Assembly: GCF_003987555.1 (NCBI RefSeq)
Contig: NZ_NGJW01000001.1
Location: 186,001-250,000 of the forward strand
Direction: 5' to 3'
DNA: 64,000 nt
Source: Vagococcus lutrae
GTDB lineage: Bacteria > Bacillota > Bacilli > Lactobacillales > Vagococcaceae
Every line of letters begins with the position of its first letter. Position 1 is the first letter of the stretch. Positions 35,211 to 45,200 of this stretch are shown one piece after another. The translations under genes were made by a program, and so were the position numbers. Under the pieces are notes generated by a model. That model was not told where the DNA came from, made no database searches, and worked only from the letters and a program-made list of their open reading frames with translations.

Positions 35211-35996
35211 TTAAACGCGACTACGTGAGCGACGCGTTGTTCCTTCTGAGACTCGTTTTTCTGTCACAGTGCTTGGTGCTACCTGTGCGGGGACAAGCTT
35301 AGCAGAAAGTTCTTTTGCCGACATCTGTGGAACGACTCCCAAGATTGGCAAGCCAAGCGTGTCTTTGATAAAGCGATCGTCTTTGACTGTTTTGTCGAGC
35401 ATTTCGTTTAGGAAAGCAAGTCCGACACCTATCATTAACCCTAATACTGCTCCGATTAAAAGGTTTAACTTACGGTTTGGTGATACTGGTTCCTCAGGCA
35501 GTGTGGCTTCAGATAGTACAGAAATCTTATCTACCGTCAAGGCATCTTGTGCTTTTTCTTTGAAGGCTGCTGTTACGGCATTCGCCACCTGCATGGCTTC
35601 TTGCGGATCGGTAGACGTTGCTTTTATCGAAAACATTTGCGAGTTTGGATTTTGAGCGACTTCTATCATCCCTTGTACGTCATGAAAGTCCCCTTCAAAG
35701 CCCGTCTCCGCTTCTAAGCGTCCACGTGCATCTTCGGCAACAATCTGTGCTTGTGTGATGAAATCTTTATACGTATTCATCATTTGTAAGTTAAAGTTCA
35801 CATCGTTTAAACTTGCACCATTTTCATTTGCTGGTAAGGTGACAGTTAACTGTGTAGATGCTTGATATTTTGGTGTCATGACAAAAAACGTTACGATACT
35901 AGTTAAGCCAATCGCAATAAAAAATGATGCTAATATCAGCATCCAACGTTTTTTGAGAATCTCAAAAATATCTTGTAAACTAATTGTCTCTTCCAT
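35211..35996 (-). CDS. cpsC: Capsule chain-length regulator CpsC (Wzz-like)
   Basis: About 261 residues from the ATG at 35996, chosen because GGAGG lies 6 nt upstream. Two membrane segments (about 24-44 and 175-195) flank an external Wzz domain, and the C-terminal cytoplasmic tail activates the CpsD kinase. Visible: SLQDIFEILKKRWMLILASF at the start and the proline-rich PEEPVSPNRKLNLLIGAVLG before the second membrane segment. It is the first gene of the capsule operon. The tail is Ser/Thr/Arg-rich. Confidence 0.93.
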   Translation of the reverse strand: MEETISLQDIFEILKKRWMLILASFFIAIGLTSIVTFFVMTPKYQASTQLTVTLPANENGASLNDVNFNLQMMNTYKDFITQAQIVAEDARGRLEAETGFEGDFHDVQGMIEVAQNPNSQMFSIKATSTDPQEAMQVANAVTAAFKEKAQDALTVDKISVLSEATLPEEPVSPNRKLNLLIGAVLGLMIGVGLAFLNEMLDKTVKDDRFIKDTLGLPILGVVPQMSAKELSAKLVPAQVAPSTVTEKRVSEGTTRRSRSRV

Positions 35997-36283
35997 TAAA
36001 ATCCTCCAATAATTATGCATTCATATAATAATATACATATGGATTATATCATAGTTATGATAATTTTAAACCGTAATTTAACAAAAAACAATGTTTTATG
36101 AAAAAACCAAGTTATTTTTATGATGTTTTCATCAATATATATCATATTTCTTATGATTCAATCGCGCATTATTTCTTTTACTATTATAGGTATGAATCAA
36201 CTCATTACATTCAATACTTTTTTGTTTTTTTTATAGCGGTGATACCTTAGTGGGTGTTGTTATTTTTTAGTTATAAATACAAG
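35997..36283. promoter_or_regulatory. Capsule operon promoter region with inverted repeats
   Basis: About 290 nt without a gene. On the minus strand there is an extended -10 (TGATATAAT, 36043-36051) about 50 nt before cpsC, with a weak -35. A perfect dyad TATCATAGTTATGATA (36047-36062) overlaps it. Further upstream are TGATG-TTTT-CATCA (36121-36134) and ATCATA-TTTCT-TATGAT (36141-36157). The repeated ATCATA/TATGAT arms suggest a regulator with at least two sites. Confidence 0.6.
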
Positions 36284-36316
36284 AAAAACGTTCATGTCTG
36301 GAACATGAACGTTTTT
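36284..36316 (-). terminator. Terminator of second WxL operon
   Basis: Perfect 14-bp stem AAAAACGTTCATGT / AACATGAACGTTTTT just after the WxL stop codon; the T-run on the minus strand is within the stem end. Confidence 0.88.
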
Positions 36317-36318
36317 GC

Positions 36319-36873
36319 TTATTCTCCCGGGCTTAATTCCCATTCTAAAACTGTTTGATAGTCACCTGCTAAAGCATTGCCAGGAACTGTTAACTGAGGA
36401 TGCAAATCAATCTCACTCAGAAGAGCGCCACCTGAAAACACTTTTTGTGCACTGTTATTTAATGTTTTTTCACCTGGACTTGTTACACCATTGTCTCCTG
36501 TTGGGTTAACTTTGATGTCCATACCTGTCACAAAACTTTGAGTTCCAGCAGCAATAGCAGTAGCTGAAGCAGTACGTGTATCTTTGACTTGTACGTTCCA
36601 TTTTGCATTGTTACCACGGTAATCGCCAACTTGGATTACAGCAGTTTCTCCGGTTAATAAGTCTTGCGTATGTGAATTACCATCGAATGTAACGTCTTGA
36701 AAATTCATCTTAGCTGTAGCAGAAACATCCCCTTCAAACTTTAAATCTCCTGCTGTTACTGTAATTTCTGCTTGGGTGGCTTTATTCTCAACTGCTTTGA
36801 CTGTCGTAGCACTTGCTAAGACTACGCCTCCAACCATCATCATCGCTACTACTTTTTTTGTGTGTTTCATCAT
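36319..36873 (-). CDS. WxL-domain cell-surface protein (second operon)
   Basis: 184 residues: signal peptide (cleaved near VKAVEN, about 28) followed almost at once by a WxL domain with AKWNVQV in the middle and the C-terminal VLEWELSPGE. It has no Pro-rich linker, unlike the two small WxL proteins of the first operon. The start overlaps the stop of the small anchor-protein gene (ATGA). It is the last gene of the operon. Expected to bind the wall and its DUF916 partner. Confidence 0.92.
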   Translation of the reverse strand: MMKHTKKVVAMMMVGGVVLASATTVKAVENKATQAEITVTAGDLKFEGDVSATAKMNFQDVTFDGNSHTQDLLTGETAVIQVGDYRGNNAKWNVQVKDTRTASATAIAAGTQSFVTGMDIKVNPTGDNGVTSPGEKTLNNSAQKVFSGGALLSEIDLHPQLTVPGNALAGDYQTVLEWELSPGE

Positions 36874-37208
36874 TTCATTCTCCTTTGATTTTTATATATG
36901 GTAAACCCTAATAGCGTTATGGCTACTAGTGCTAGTCCCAGTTTCATGGCTTTGTTTGTCGCACGTTCATTTGTTTGAGGAAGCTTTTTCGTCGTATGAC
37001 GGGTGACAGGACTAGATGTTTTATTTTCTAGCTGCGTCTGTGTTTCTTCCGTCTGTATGACTTCGTCCATTGATTCACTACGTGGATGAATGGTAATATT
37101 GGCAGTCGAATAACCTCTATCAGCCACCTCTGACGCTTTTTGTAAAGAGGGATTTATGAACAAAAAGAAAATCAACATGATTATCGCTATGTTTCTTTGT
37201 TTCTTCAT
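36870..37208 (-). CDS. Small LPxTG-type surface protein (CscD-like)
   Basis: 112 residues from the ATG at 37208; an in-frame GTG at 37220 directly follows the GGAGG site and is unlikely. Signal peptide (about 1-25), short Ser/Thr-rich segment, then LPQTNE (76-81 from this start), a membrane segment and basic tail NQRRMK. Asn replaces the usual Gly of LPxTG, a variant that is seen in some lactic acid bacteria. No sortase gene is in this operon, so a housekeeping sortase would have to act on it. The ATG lies 1 nt after the upstream stop. Confidence 0.85.
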   Translation of the reverse strand: MKKQRNIAIIMLIFFLFINPSLQKASEVADRGYSTANITIHPRSESMDEVIQTEETQTQLENKTSSPVTRHTTKKLPQTNERATNKAMKLGLALVAITLLGFTIYKNQRRMK

Positions 37209-37209
37209 T

Positions 37210-39432
37210 TTATGGTTCACCCTCCGTTAACGTCCATTCTAGTTCCGTCTGATACTCTGTTGGCGAAAGTAACGTGTTATTTGGCATATTCAAAAATAGT
37301 CCTGTCGTCTCTGACCAAATATCTTCCGTCACTATTTTCCCATTATTTAAATGATTTGAACTCAATATGTTTTGCCCTTCTTGATTTAACTTAATCTCTT
37401 TATTCATTTGTTTATAAAGCAAAAAGGGTGAAAGCGGTGAGGACGTCGTTTCTTTTAAGGACAACGTCCATTTTGTTTTTACTGGTCGTGTATCGCATAC
37501 TGTCACGCGATTGTTTTTTTCTTTTCTTTCCACAAGTGTTTGGGCTTGCCCGAGTTGATAGTCTTCAAAGACCACCTTTTCAGGAATTTCCCAGGTCAGT
37601 TCCCCCGCTCTAACTTCTATAGAAACGGCATATCGATATAGAACGTCTCTATCTTCACTGATTTTTTCTGATACGATGATAGGCTGTTCGACTAGTCCAG
37701 CAACCTCAAAACACGGATCCTCATTTGGCAAGAGAAGTTCTTGTTCGTCATATTTTTGAGTAAAATAATCTGTGATATTTTGACCGATTTCTGATAAGTA
37801 ACTATATAGTGGGACAGAGATATCTGGCTTACTTTCAAGCTGATTCACTTTTAATAAGCGTAGCCCCTGCTCTTCTACCAAAAAGTACCAATCTTGTGCA
37901 CGTGCTGCAGTAAGGTCAAGTGATGTATTCTCGTTGTAACCTTGGACTAGGGATTGTTTATTACCTTCTCCCTCGTGATGTACGTGAATGATATCGCCAT
38001 TATTTATCGCCAGTTCATTATATGAAGGAATTGTTCCCACAGGGTCAGTTGGCGAGAGCTGCGTTTTATTGTCAACGTTGACATCGTTTAATACGTGATT
38101 ATCTTCTAACGACGTGGCCTTCACTATTGCTACTTCGACCGTATTTCCCACCAGTCCTATTTGTTCACGACTGCCTTGCACACTCTGTAACACTTTCCCC
38201 TGACTGTTATTTAGTAAGGCTAGTCCAAATAGGACGTGTTCATCAGCATTTTTTATTAACAGACTCGTTCCTGGATGGACGTCAACAGGAACGTCTATCG
38301 TTTCAGATAAAACGGGTTGTTTAGCTGTGACGGTCAATGGTAGTGTTTGAGACCCTGTATATTGATAGCGACTATCCGTATTCCAGTTAACGTCGTACTC
38401 CGTTGGTTGTAGGATATAACCATCTGATGCTCGTTTTACTTCCTTAATTCTTTCATTTAGATTGGGAATGGTCGTTTTTTCTCCCAAAACGCCTGATATG
38501 TTTTCATCATCTAAAGTCACCAGTAACTTATCTTGTACTTTGAATAAAAGGGGAATAGTTTTAGTTTGTTGATACTCATCTGTTATCGTCACATTGACTA
38601 CCTTTTCACCCAATGTATCAAAAGTAGGAGGACCATCCGTGTAGGAAAGCGTCACTTCCCCGGCACTACTAGTCACCTGTAGATACCGATCTAATAACTC
38701 TTGTGGGTCTATGGGTAGCTTATCCCCATACGTGACGAAAAACTCAGTTTGCATAGGGTCTACTTGCAAACGAGGTACCTCCTCTAAAAGAGCTTTTATA
38801 TTCCTAGCGACTTTTTTATCTGAATCTGTCAACCCAAAGAATGGGTTGTTAGAAGACTCATTTTCAATTTTACCCCGTTCATTTATGCCACCTAACCATG
38901 TTCCTGTTCCCATTTTATAGGTCATCGATAGTTCGGGTCTTACTTCTATGTTTCCACTTGATTCTTTATTGTTAAGTCGTTTAATCGTAATAGTAGCTTT
39001 ACGACCCATTTGAGTTACATCGACTTGCAACGAGTCGTCTTTCGATGCAATCTGCAATGTCTTAATAGAAAAAGTGCTATCACCATATTTATTGTTATAC
39101 GTCTGGTTTGGGAAATCTATCCAGTCTTTGTTCGATTCTGTAAAGTCGTCTAAGTTCAATTCAATGTTGACCGCTTCGCCTGTTTTTAAATAGGGAAGTT
39201 TTGGCGTATGTTGATTCATTTTAGCCGTAATCTTAGTTGCCATCGCGTTTATTTTTTCTTTAGCTAAATTTGTGTAGTTCGTCTTCCAATCAACACTATT
39301 AGGCACATCGGTCATAGAGCGCCCTAGTTCGTTTTGATTTTGTATTATTTCGGCTTTTACTTGAAGTGAGGAGGATAGTGATGGTGTCAGCAAACAAAGC
39401 GTTAACACTATCGCCTTATATCTGTCTTTCAT
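37210..39432 (-). CDS. Large WxL surface protein with Ig-like domains
   Basis: 740 residues from the ATG at 39432 (AAGGAG upstream; the frame stays open to 39459). Signal peptide (to about 25), a long N-terminal region, a bacterial Ig/bulb-type stretch around QTEFFVTYGDKLPIDPQELL and TLGEKVVNVTITDEYQQT (about 225-310), and a C-terminal WxL domain with KTKWTLSL and the final ELEWTLTEGEP. It takes the place in this operon that the lectin-like WxL protein has in the first one. It overlaps the DUF916 gene by 17 nt. Ligand unknown. Confidence 0.85.
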   Translation of the reverse strand: MKDRYKAIVLTLCLLTPSLSSSLQVKAEIIQNQNELGRSMTDVPNSVDWKTNYTNLAKEKINAMATKITAKMNQHTPKLPYLKTGEAVNIELNLDDFTESNKDWIDFPNQTYNNKYGDSTFSIKTLQIASKDDSLQVDVTQMGRKATITIKRLNNKESSGNIEVRPELSMTYKMGTGTWLGGINERGKIENESSNNPFFGLTDSDKKVARNIKALLEEVPRLQVDPMQTEFFVTYGDKLPIDPQELLDRYLQVTSSAGEVTLSYTDGPPTFDTLGEKVVNVTITDEYQQTKTIPLLFKVQDKLLVTLDDENISGVLGEKTTIPNLNERIKEVKRASDGYILQPTEYDVNWNTDSRYQYTGSQTLPLTVTAKQPVLSETIDVPVDVHPGTSLLIKNADEHVLFGLALLNNSQGKVLQSVQGSREQIGLVGNTVEVAIVKATSLEDNHVLNDVNVDNKTQLSPTDPVGTIPSYNELAINNGDIIHVHHEGEGNKQSLVQGYNENTSLDLTAARAQDWYFLVEEQGLRLLKVNQLESKPDISVPLYSYLSEIGQNITDYFTQKYDEQELLLPNEDPCFEVAGLVEQPIIVSEKISEDRDVLYRYAVSIEVRAGELTWEIPEKVVFEDYQLGQAQTLVERKEKNNRVTVCDTRPVKTKWTLSLKETTSSPLSPFLLYKQMNKEIKLNQEGQNILSSNHLNNGKIVTEDIWSETTGLFLNMPNNTLLSPTEYQTELEWTLTEGEP

Positions 39433-40420
39433 TACGTTTTCTTCTCCTTCCAATGACAATCATTTGTATTAATATAATAAGCAGTAGAATTAGAATAATG
39501 ACGACAAACAGCCACATTTTAGACGGCTCTTTTTTAGGCATGTCGATATTTTCATTAATCGTCTTAGCTTCACTTGCTTTAATTTCTAATTCTTCTGTCC
39601 ATGTTTGGTGAAATTCTTTACCTTTTGCTTCTATCGTTACCAGATATTTTCCTGCTTTTACTTCTTCTTGGTTAAGTCGTAGCAGCATGTGATTAACAGT
39701 TTCTGGTGCCATTCTCACTTCATCGTCATACAGCGTTTGGATTGGGGCTTGCGTTTGTCCCATTCGCTTCATAGTGACCTGTACATTCATTCCTTTTAAA
39801 ACAACTGGATGGACATTTTCAAAGACTATTTCTAAGTTAGAGTCATACTTGACTACTTGAAGCGCAGCTCCTTTAAATAAAATTTCCTCAGGATAATCTT
39901 GGTTCCCTTGATGAATTTTCACAGGGATTAAATAACTATATCGGTTAACAACTTGCCCGCTCTCTTCTTTATCATCCGTTTTGCGAACACGAACCCCTCC
40001 TAGCGTTGTCCCTTCAAACATCTCGTTTGGTAATGCGATGCTGATAGGAAAAATCGCTTCACTCTTAGCTTCAACACGAACGGCTTCATCCACTGTTGCA
40101 ATCGTGCTTAGTGGAGGAATTTGACGATATGTCATGGATTCAGGTGTATATTCAATAATACCGTTTCGATTGCTAAACGCATTTTCCACTGCTAATTGAT
40201 ACTCATGTGGGATGTTATCTTGATTGACTATTTTAACACCTATTTCACAAACATTTCCAGGAGTTAGCGTCATATCAAAGTAATCTGATATATTCTCTGT
40301 TTGATACTCGTTAAATACGGGAGAGACAGAATATGTTATTTCATCTGCTAGAACAGGCTTATACATTAAAACGAGACAAAACAACCATAATCGCAAAAAT
40401 CCTTTAATTTTTCTTTTCAT
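39416..40420 (-). CDS. DUF916/DUF3324 WxL-interacting protein (second operon)
   Basis: 334 residues: signal peptide (about 1-25), DUF916 domain (about 30-150, containing SVSPVFNEYQTENISDYFDM), DUF3324 domain (about 155-290), a membrane segment (about 303-324) and a basic tail (GRRRKRNERQI). It is the first gene of the second WxL operon, directly behind a good promoter. It should bridge WxL proteins and peptidoglycan. The ribosome site AGGAG supports the start. Confidence 0.92.
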   Translation of the reverse strand: MKRKIKGFLRLWLFCLVLMYKPVLADEITYSVSPVFNEYQTENISDYFDMTLTPGNVCEIGVKIVNQDNIPHEYQLAVENAFSNRNGIIEYTPESMTYRQIPPLSTIATVDEAVRVEAKSEAIFPISIALPNEMFEGTTLGGVRVRKTDDKEESGQVVNRYSYLIPVKIHQGNQDYPEEILFKGAALQVVKYDSNLEIVFENVHPVVLKGMNVQVTMKRMGQTQAPIQTLYDDEVRMAPETVNHMLLRLNQEEVKAGKYLVTIEAKGKEFHQTWTEELEIKASEAKTINENIDMPKKEPSKMWLFVVIILILLLIILIQMIVIGRRRKRNERQI

Positions 40421-40451
40421 GACAACGCTCCTATTTTTCTCTTTCTATCGC

Positions 40452-40480
40452 ATTATAATAAACGTACGTTATAAAATCAA
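40452..40480 (-). promoter_or_regulatory. Promoter of second WxL operon with internal palindrome
   Basis: On the minus strand: -35 TTGATT (40475-40480), 17-nt spacer, -10 TATAAT (40452-40457), about 30 nt before the DUF916 start codon. The spacer contains the perfect palindrome AACGTACGTT (40461-40470), placed where a bound repressor would block polymerase. Confidence 0.75.
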
Positions 40481-40592
40481 GGCAAAAAGTGTATTTTATT
40501 TAAATTTTTATATAATAATTATTATTATACGTTAATTTTTATAAAATATTTCAGTTTGATAAACTCTTTTATATTAAACATTTAATATTTTA

Positions 40593-40601
40593 TGGTATAA
40601 T
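40593..40601 (+). promoter_or_regulatory. Extended -10 promoter of the Mga-like gene
   Basis: TGGTATAAT (40593-40601) is an extended -10 element 34 nt before the GTG start of the regulator; the -35 is weak (ATTAAA). The position implies transcription starts near 40608, which rules out the in-frame ATG at 40606 as the start. Confidence 0.6.
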
Positions 40602-40635
40602 AATATTGATAAAAATGATAATAAGGAGGGTGCAT

Positions 40636-42180
40636 GTGTTATTTTTACTAGATAATGATAAAAAAAGAAAACTTGATATCTTAAATGCGATTTATAAAGC
40701 ACCTTATCATCGTATAAGCTTCCATACGCTACAACAAGATATGAAGTTGAGCACGGTCACACTCACCACCGCCCTTTCACAGTTAATTGACGATATAGAA
40801 GAAATATGTACGGAATCAATTATTTTAGAATATCGACAAGGGAATCAAAAATGGTATGAATTACCTGAAAAGCAGCATTTTATACAGACGCAACTTCGAC
40901 AATACTATATGCAAAACTCTATTAAGTTTCATTTAATCAAGGATTTATTTTTAAATAATGGCGGAACCTTAACCGGTTTTAGCCAAACTTATTTTCTATC
41001 TCCTTCTAAAATAACGCGTGAGATTAAAGAGCTCAATACCATGCTCGTCAAACACCATCTCCAAGTTGAAGGATTTAAACAACTCAAACTTTCTGGAACG
41101 GAGTCATCCATACGATATTTTTTTGTTCATTTATTTTTCCATACATATCAAGGTTTAGACTGGCCCTTTACGAACATGAACCCATTTCTAGTAAAGTATT
41201 ATCATGAATTATTTCCAAAAAAGCTGTATCGTTTACTCGATGTTAAAGGAAATCTTTTCGCGTCCTATATCGTCGCGATTTCATTGACTAGATGCGCTCA
41301 GGCGCATTATTTAGAGTCGAGTATGTCTTTAGATTGGTTATACGAAGACGCGTCGCTACCTGATTTTGAAGAAAAAACAGAGCGTTTCATTTTATATCTA
41401 TTAAACGACTCTCAGTATTCTGCCACACGTGACGTGTTAGTCAAGGAAGTTCGTTTCATCTATTCTTTCGTGTTCAGTCAACAGACCTTTATTGATGACA
41501 ATACTGACATTCCTTCTTTTTTCTTTAACGAAGCATTGGAGTCTTTTCAATACATGCAAAATGTCGACTATATCTTGGAGCGATTAGCTTTCCTTTTCGA
41601 ACGTGAGTTAGACGACCGTACGCGACGTATTTGGCGATATCATTTAACTGTCATTCATTACCGTTTGCTATTATTTCCAGAAATTCTAGTCACCTTGCCC
41701 GCTTATTGGACGGTCGACTTTTTAACCATTATTGAAAAAGATTTATACTATCAATTAACTTACGAGCGCATTCACGGAAATCTAACCATTTTTCATGAGG
41801 CATTAAATGAGCAGCATTTAGATTATCTCACTCGAGCTTACAGTGTTTTGACGATGCCTTATGTTTCGTCTTATTTTATGAAACATACGATGAAGGTGCT
41901 TTTTTTAACGAATAATACCGACTTTCATTTCTTACATAAAGCCTTGACGTCTGAGTTTGCTCGTATTTACTTGCGAATTGAAGCAGTTGAAATGGGAAAT
42001 CCTGATACTGATGTCATTATCTCCGATACGTTAGTGAATCCGACGCTCTTAGAATTACCGGCTGATATACCGATTATTTATTATGAAACCAATGCTTATT
42101 TTGACTATTTAAATCATATTCAAAATCAATTATTTCAAATTCAATTACGGAAAAACGGTTTGGAAAACAGAAAAAAATAA
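40636..42180 (+). CDS. Mga-type helix-turn-helix regulator
   Basis: 514 residues from the GTG at 40636, which follows AAGGAGG at 6-nt spacing. Two N-terminal DNA-binding domains are visible: HRISFHTLQQDMKLSTVTLT (about 25-45) and the Mga-type LTGFSQTYFLSPSKITREIK (about 115-135). The rest is the long helical middle region (PRD-like) and a small C-terminal domain (about 425-500, FLTNNTDFHFLHKAL...DVIISDTL), as in the Mga/AtxA group. These activators control surface genes, and their PRD-like parts can be phosphorylated by the PTS. It is divergent from the second WxL operon, its likely target. Confidence 0.82.
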   Translation: MLFLLDNDKKRKLDILNAIYKAPYHRISFHTLQQDMKLSTVTLTTALSQLIDDIEEICTESIILEYRQGNQKWYELPEKQHFIQTQLRQYYMQNSIKFHLIKDLFLNNGGTLTGFSQTYFLSPSKITREIKELNTMLVKHHLQVEGFKQLKLSGTESSIRYFFVHLFFHTYQGLDWPFTNMNPFLVKYYHELFPKKLYRLLDVKGNLFASYIVAISLTRCAQAHYLESSMSLDWLYEDASLPDFEEKTERFILYLLNDSQYSATRDVLVKEVRFIYSFVFSQQTFIDDNTDIPSFFFNEALESFQYMQNVDYILERLAFLFERELDDRTRRIWRYHLTVIHYRLLLFPEILVTLPAYWTVDFLTIIEKDLYYQLTYERIHGNLTIFHEALNEQHLDYLTRAYSVLTMPYVSSYFMKHTMKVLFLTNNTDFHFLHKALTSEFARIYLRIEAVEMGNPDTDVIISDTLVNPTLLELPADIPIIYYETNAYFDYLNHIQNQLFQIQLRKNGLENRKK

Positions 42181-42212
42181 CAGATTGATGGTTAACCATC
42201 AATCTGTTATTT
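42177..42212. terminator. Bidirectional terminator between Mga-like gene and teichoic acid operon
   Basis: A perfect stem AACAGATTGATGG / CCATCAATCTGTT with TTAA loop, extended by AAT/ATT, has T-runs on both sides. It lies between converging genes. Confidence 0.9.
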
Positions 42213-42218
42213 TTTATC

Positions 42219-45200
42219 TTATTTCATAATGTTCTTATAAAAATCTTCAATGGCCTGTTCATTATATGCTTGATAGTCAAACTTCTTAAAATTAAGTGAA
42301 TCTTTATTCTCATAAAGTCTTATCATTTCATTTTTTATCCCTTCGACATCGTTTGTCTTCGTTAATAAGCCGTATGCTCCGTCTTGTAAAACATATCGAC
42401 ATGCTGGTATGTCTGTAGAAATAATCGGTAAGCCTAATGTGAGTGACTCAAGTAGCACCATCGGTTGCCCTTCATAGGCTGACGTTAAAACGAAACAATT
42501 ACACCGTTTCATCAAAGGATACGGATTGCTTAATTGTCCTGTAAACGTCACAGCTTTCTGAATTTGTAATTCAGAAACCAAGCGTTGTAAATCATCTTTT
42601 ATTGCACCACTCCCTACAATATAAAGATGTGATTGCTCGTTTTGTTTATAAAACTCAGCAAATGCCTGAATCAATAATTGATGTTGTTTTTCAGGTGATA
42701 ATCTTCCTACTGTTACAAAGTTAAAAATCTTATCTTCTTTTCTTGGGTATGGGACGTACATGCCTTCAGAATTAAACGTCCCATTAATTTCGTCAAAGAT
42801 TGCTTGTCGACTGTCTACCAAGCTAAGCGTTCCTTGAGATATATTATCCTGTAATTGAAGTAATTCCTTGCCATCTGTACGAAATATTTTCTTCTCTGTT
42901 GCATAGCTATCCGTTTTTTTCACATTATCTGAAAAAACAGTGGCTACTTTAGAAGAGTATATTCCTGTACCTTCTTTTAGTAAGACTTTAGCTTCCAACG
43001 ACTCTTCTTTAAAAACTAATGGTGCTGTATCTGCTAATTCTTGCTCGTCTACATAGCGACTTTCAATCCACGCTGTTTCTAAATAAGTCGTTTGAATTTT
43101 ATAAACTTTTTTACCTTGAAAGTCAGCTACCTTCAATAACTTTACTAATTGGTTAGTTGATTCTAAATCTAGGTTAGTTTCTAATGGTCTACTTAAACGA
43201 GAGTCTTCAAAGCATACTATTTTATCATTATCTGGCAAATCAAGTCGAGCAAACCCTTCACATTCTGCTTCAAATAACAATCGATTTTCAATTAATTGTT
43301 TTTTGTTACGGTATTTAAATCTATTCGTTAACATTGTTATTTTCCGAAGCAAACTAGTAACAATGGTAGGATACCTACCGTTTAATCTCTTAGAAAGACG
43401 AGCATTATTGTAGTTCAGCCACCCTAAATCTTCATTGAACGCAGAAACATGAAAATATTTACGCCCTCTTGACGTTGTAACAATCTCGTCAATGTTAACA
43501 TAAAGATTACGTAAAAAGCCCGCTGTGGATATAGTGTAACATCCGTCAATATTATATGGTCGCGAATACAAGTAGCATCTAGCACTCGTATTTAACAATG
43601 CAAAATAATCCACTTTTTCAGTTGAAACTATCGTATCTGGCTTAATCTTAATTGATATTCCGGCAATCCATCCTCGATAAATATTTTCCAATCTAACTTT
43701 ATAATAAACTTCGTCTAAATAAGTTGCTTTAGCAATAACCTCAACTTCACTATTTGCTTCTATATGTGAAAGAATTCTTTTTGATTGATTTATCGGTACA
43801 GCTTCATACACTTCAGCCATTTCGATCACATTCGCTTGCTGGTTGATAATTTCGATTTTCATCTCATCATTCAATGTCTTCTTAGGCGATTTTTCTGATA
43901 GAACTTTCTCTGGATTCAACGTATTAACACTATATTTAAACTTATCTTGATTTACTAAATTCTTTAATTTCTCACGATTAATATCATTTGTAATTTTTGA
44001 TACAGATAATAACACGTCAAAATCATTGTATACCGTAAATAAATTAGTTAGAGACTTTTCATGCGGTTTTTTTCCATCTACTGTACGGTTTTTATCGGCC
44101 ACAATATCACTATGAATAAAACATACCTTCTTACTATCTGATAAAGCCAAAATTAATTTAGCTGGATAGATACTGTAACCACTAAAATCAATCGCTATAT
44201 CTATAGTAATATGACCAATCAATCTCTTCATTTCACGGATATATGCTTGTTGTGGATAGTTTTTCTTAACTATTCCGGTTTTACCATAATCTTGAAGGTA
44301 GCTATCTAATTTCCGCTCCGCTTTTGTATAAGCCGGTATCCCATATCTAAAGAGCAGTGTTGCTTTTTCCGTTATTTTTTCAATATTTTCGATTTGTTCT
44401 TTTCGATTGGTAAATCCGATAAAGCAAATTACATTATACCGACTATAATCCAAATTATTAACTAAATTTATAAAACTTGATGTTATTCCGTTATTAGCCA
44501 TGCCTCCAGGATAAATCAGTAAATTTTTTTTGGAATTCTTTTTTTTCTGCGAGTTAATACTATTAAATATATGATTGACGTAACGTTCGGTAGCCTTACC
44601 ATCATCATGTGTCACAAATTTTTCTTTCATTCTCTGATAGTTTTCTTTAAACTTTTCAGTATAACTCTCAACGTTTTTGATTTGATTTGATAATTCAACT
44701 ATTGTAGCCGAGATTGGACCAGGTAATTCTTCCAAAGAAAAATAACGCCCACGTTCATTGACATACATATCATCATCCCACGCATAGAAAAAGATAGGCT
44801 TGTCAGTTACAAGAAAGTCAAAAAATATACTTGAATAATCAGTTATGAGTATGTCAGTTATGCTTAACAGCTCATTTGTATCGATCACATCTCTAATTAG
44901 ATATGGTTTTAGTGGAGTATAATCTCTTGCTTCTTTATATAAATAGGGATGTACTTTGATTAAAATATTATAGTCTTCACCATGATGCTTTCTTAAATAA
45001 CTCATCTCAGCATGTATTTGATGTACCGCATTGCTAGGAGAATGAATATTTTTTCCCTTCCAAGTTGGAGCATATAAAATAACTGGCTTATCCTTATCAA
45101 AATCTATATTAAATATAGTAAATAACGAATGTAAATAAGCTTGATTATCTTGAATCGTAGTATCAATTCGTGGATAGCCATATTCCAGTATTTCTCCAGT

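Noticed and set aside
40512-40525. Perfect palindrome ATAATAATTATTAT upstream of the Mga-like gene
   Set aside because: Only A and T in an AT-rich region; expected by chance and not supported by position.
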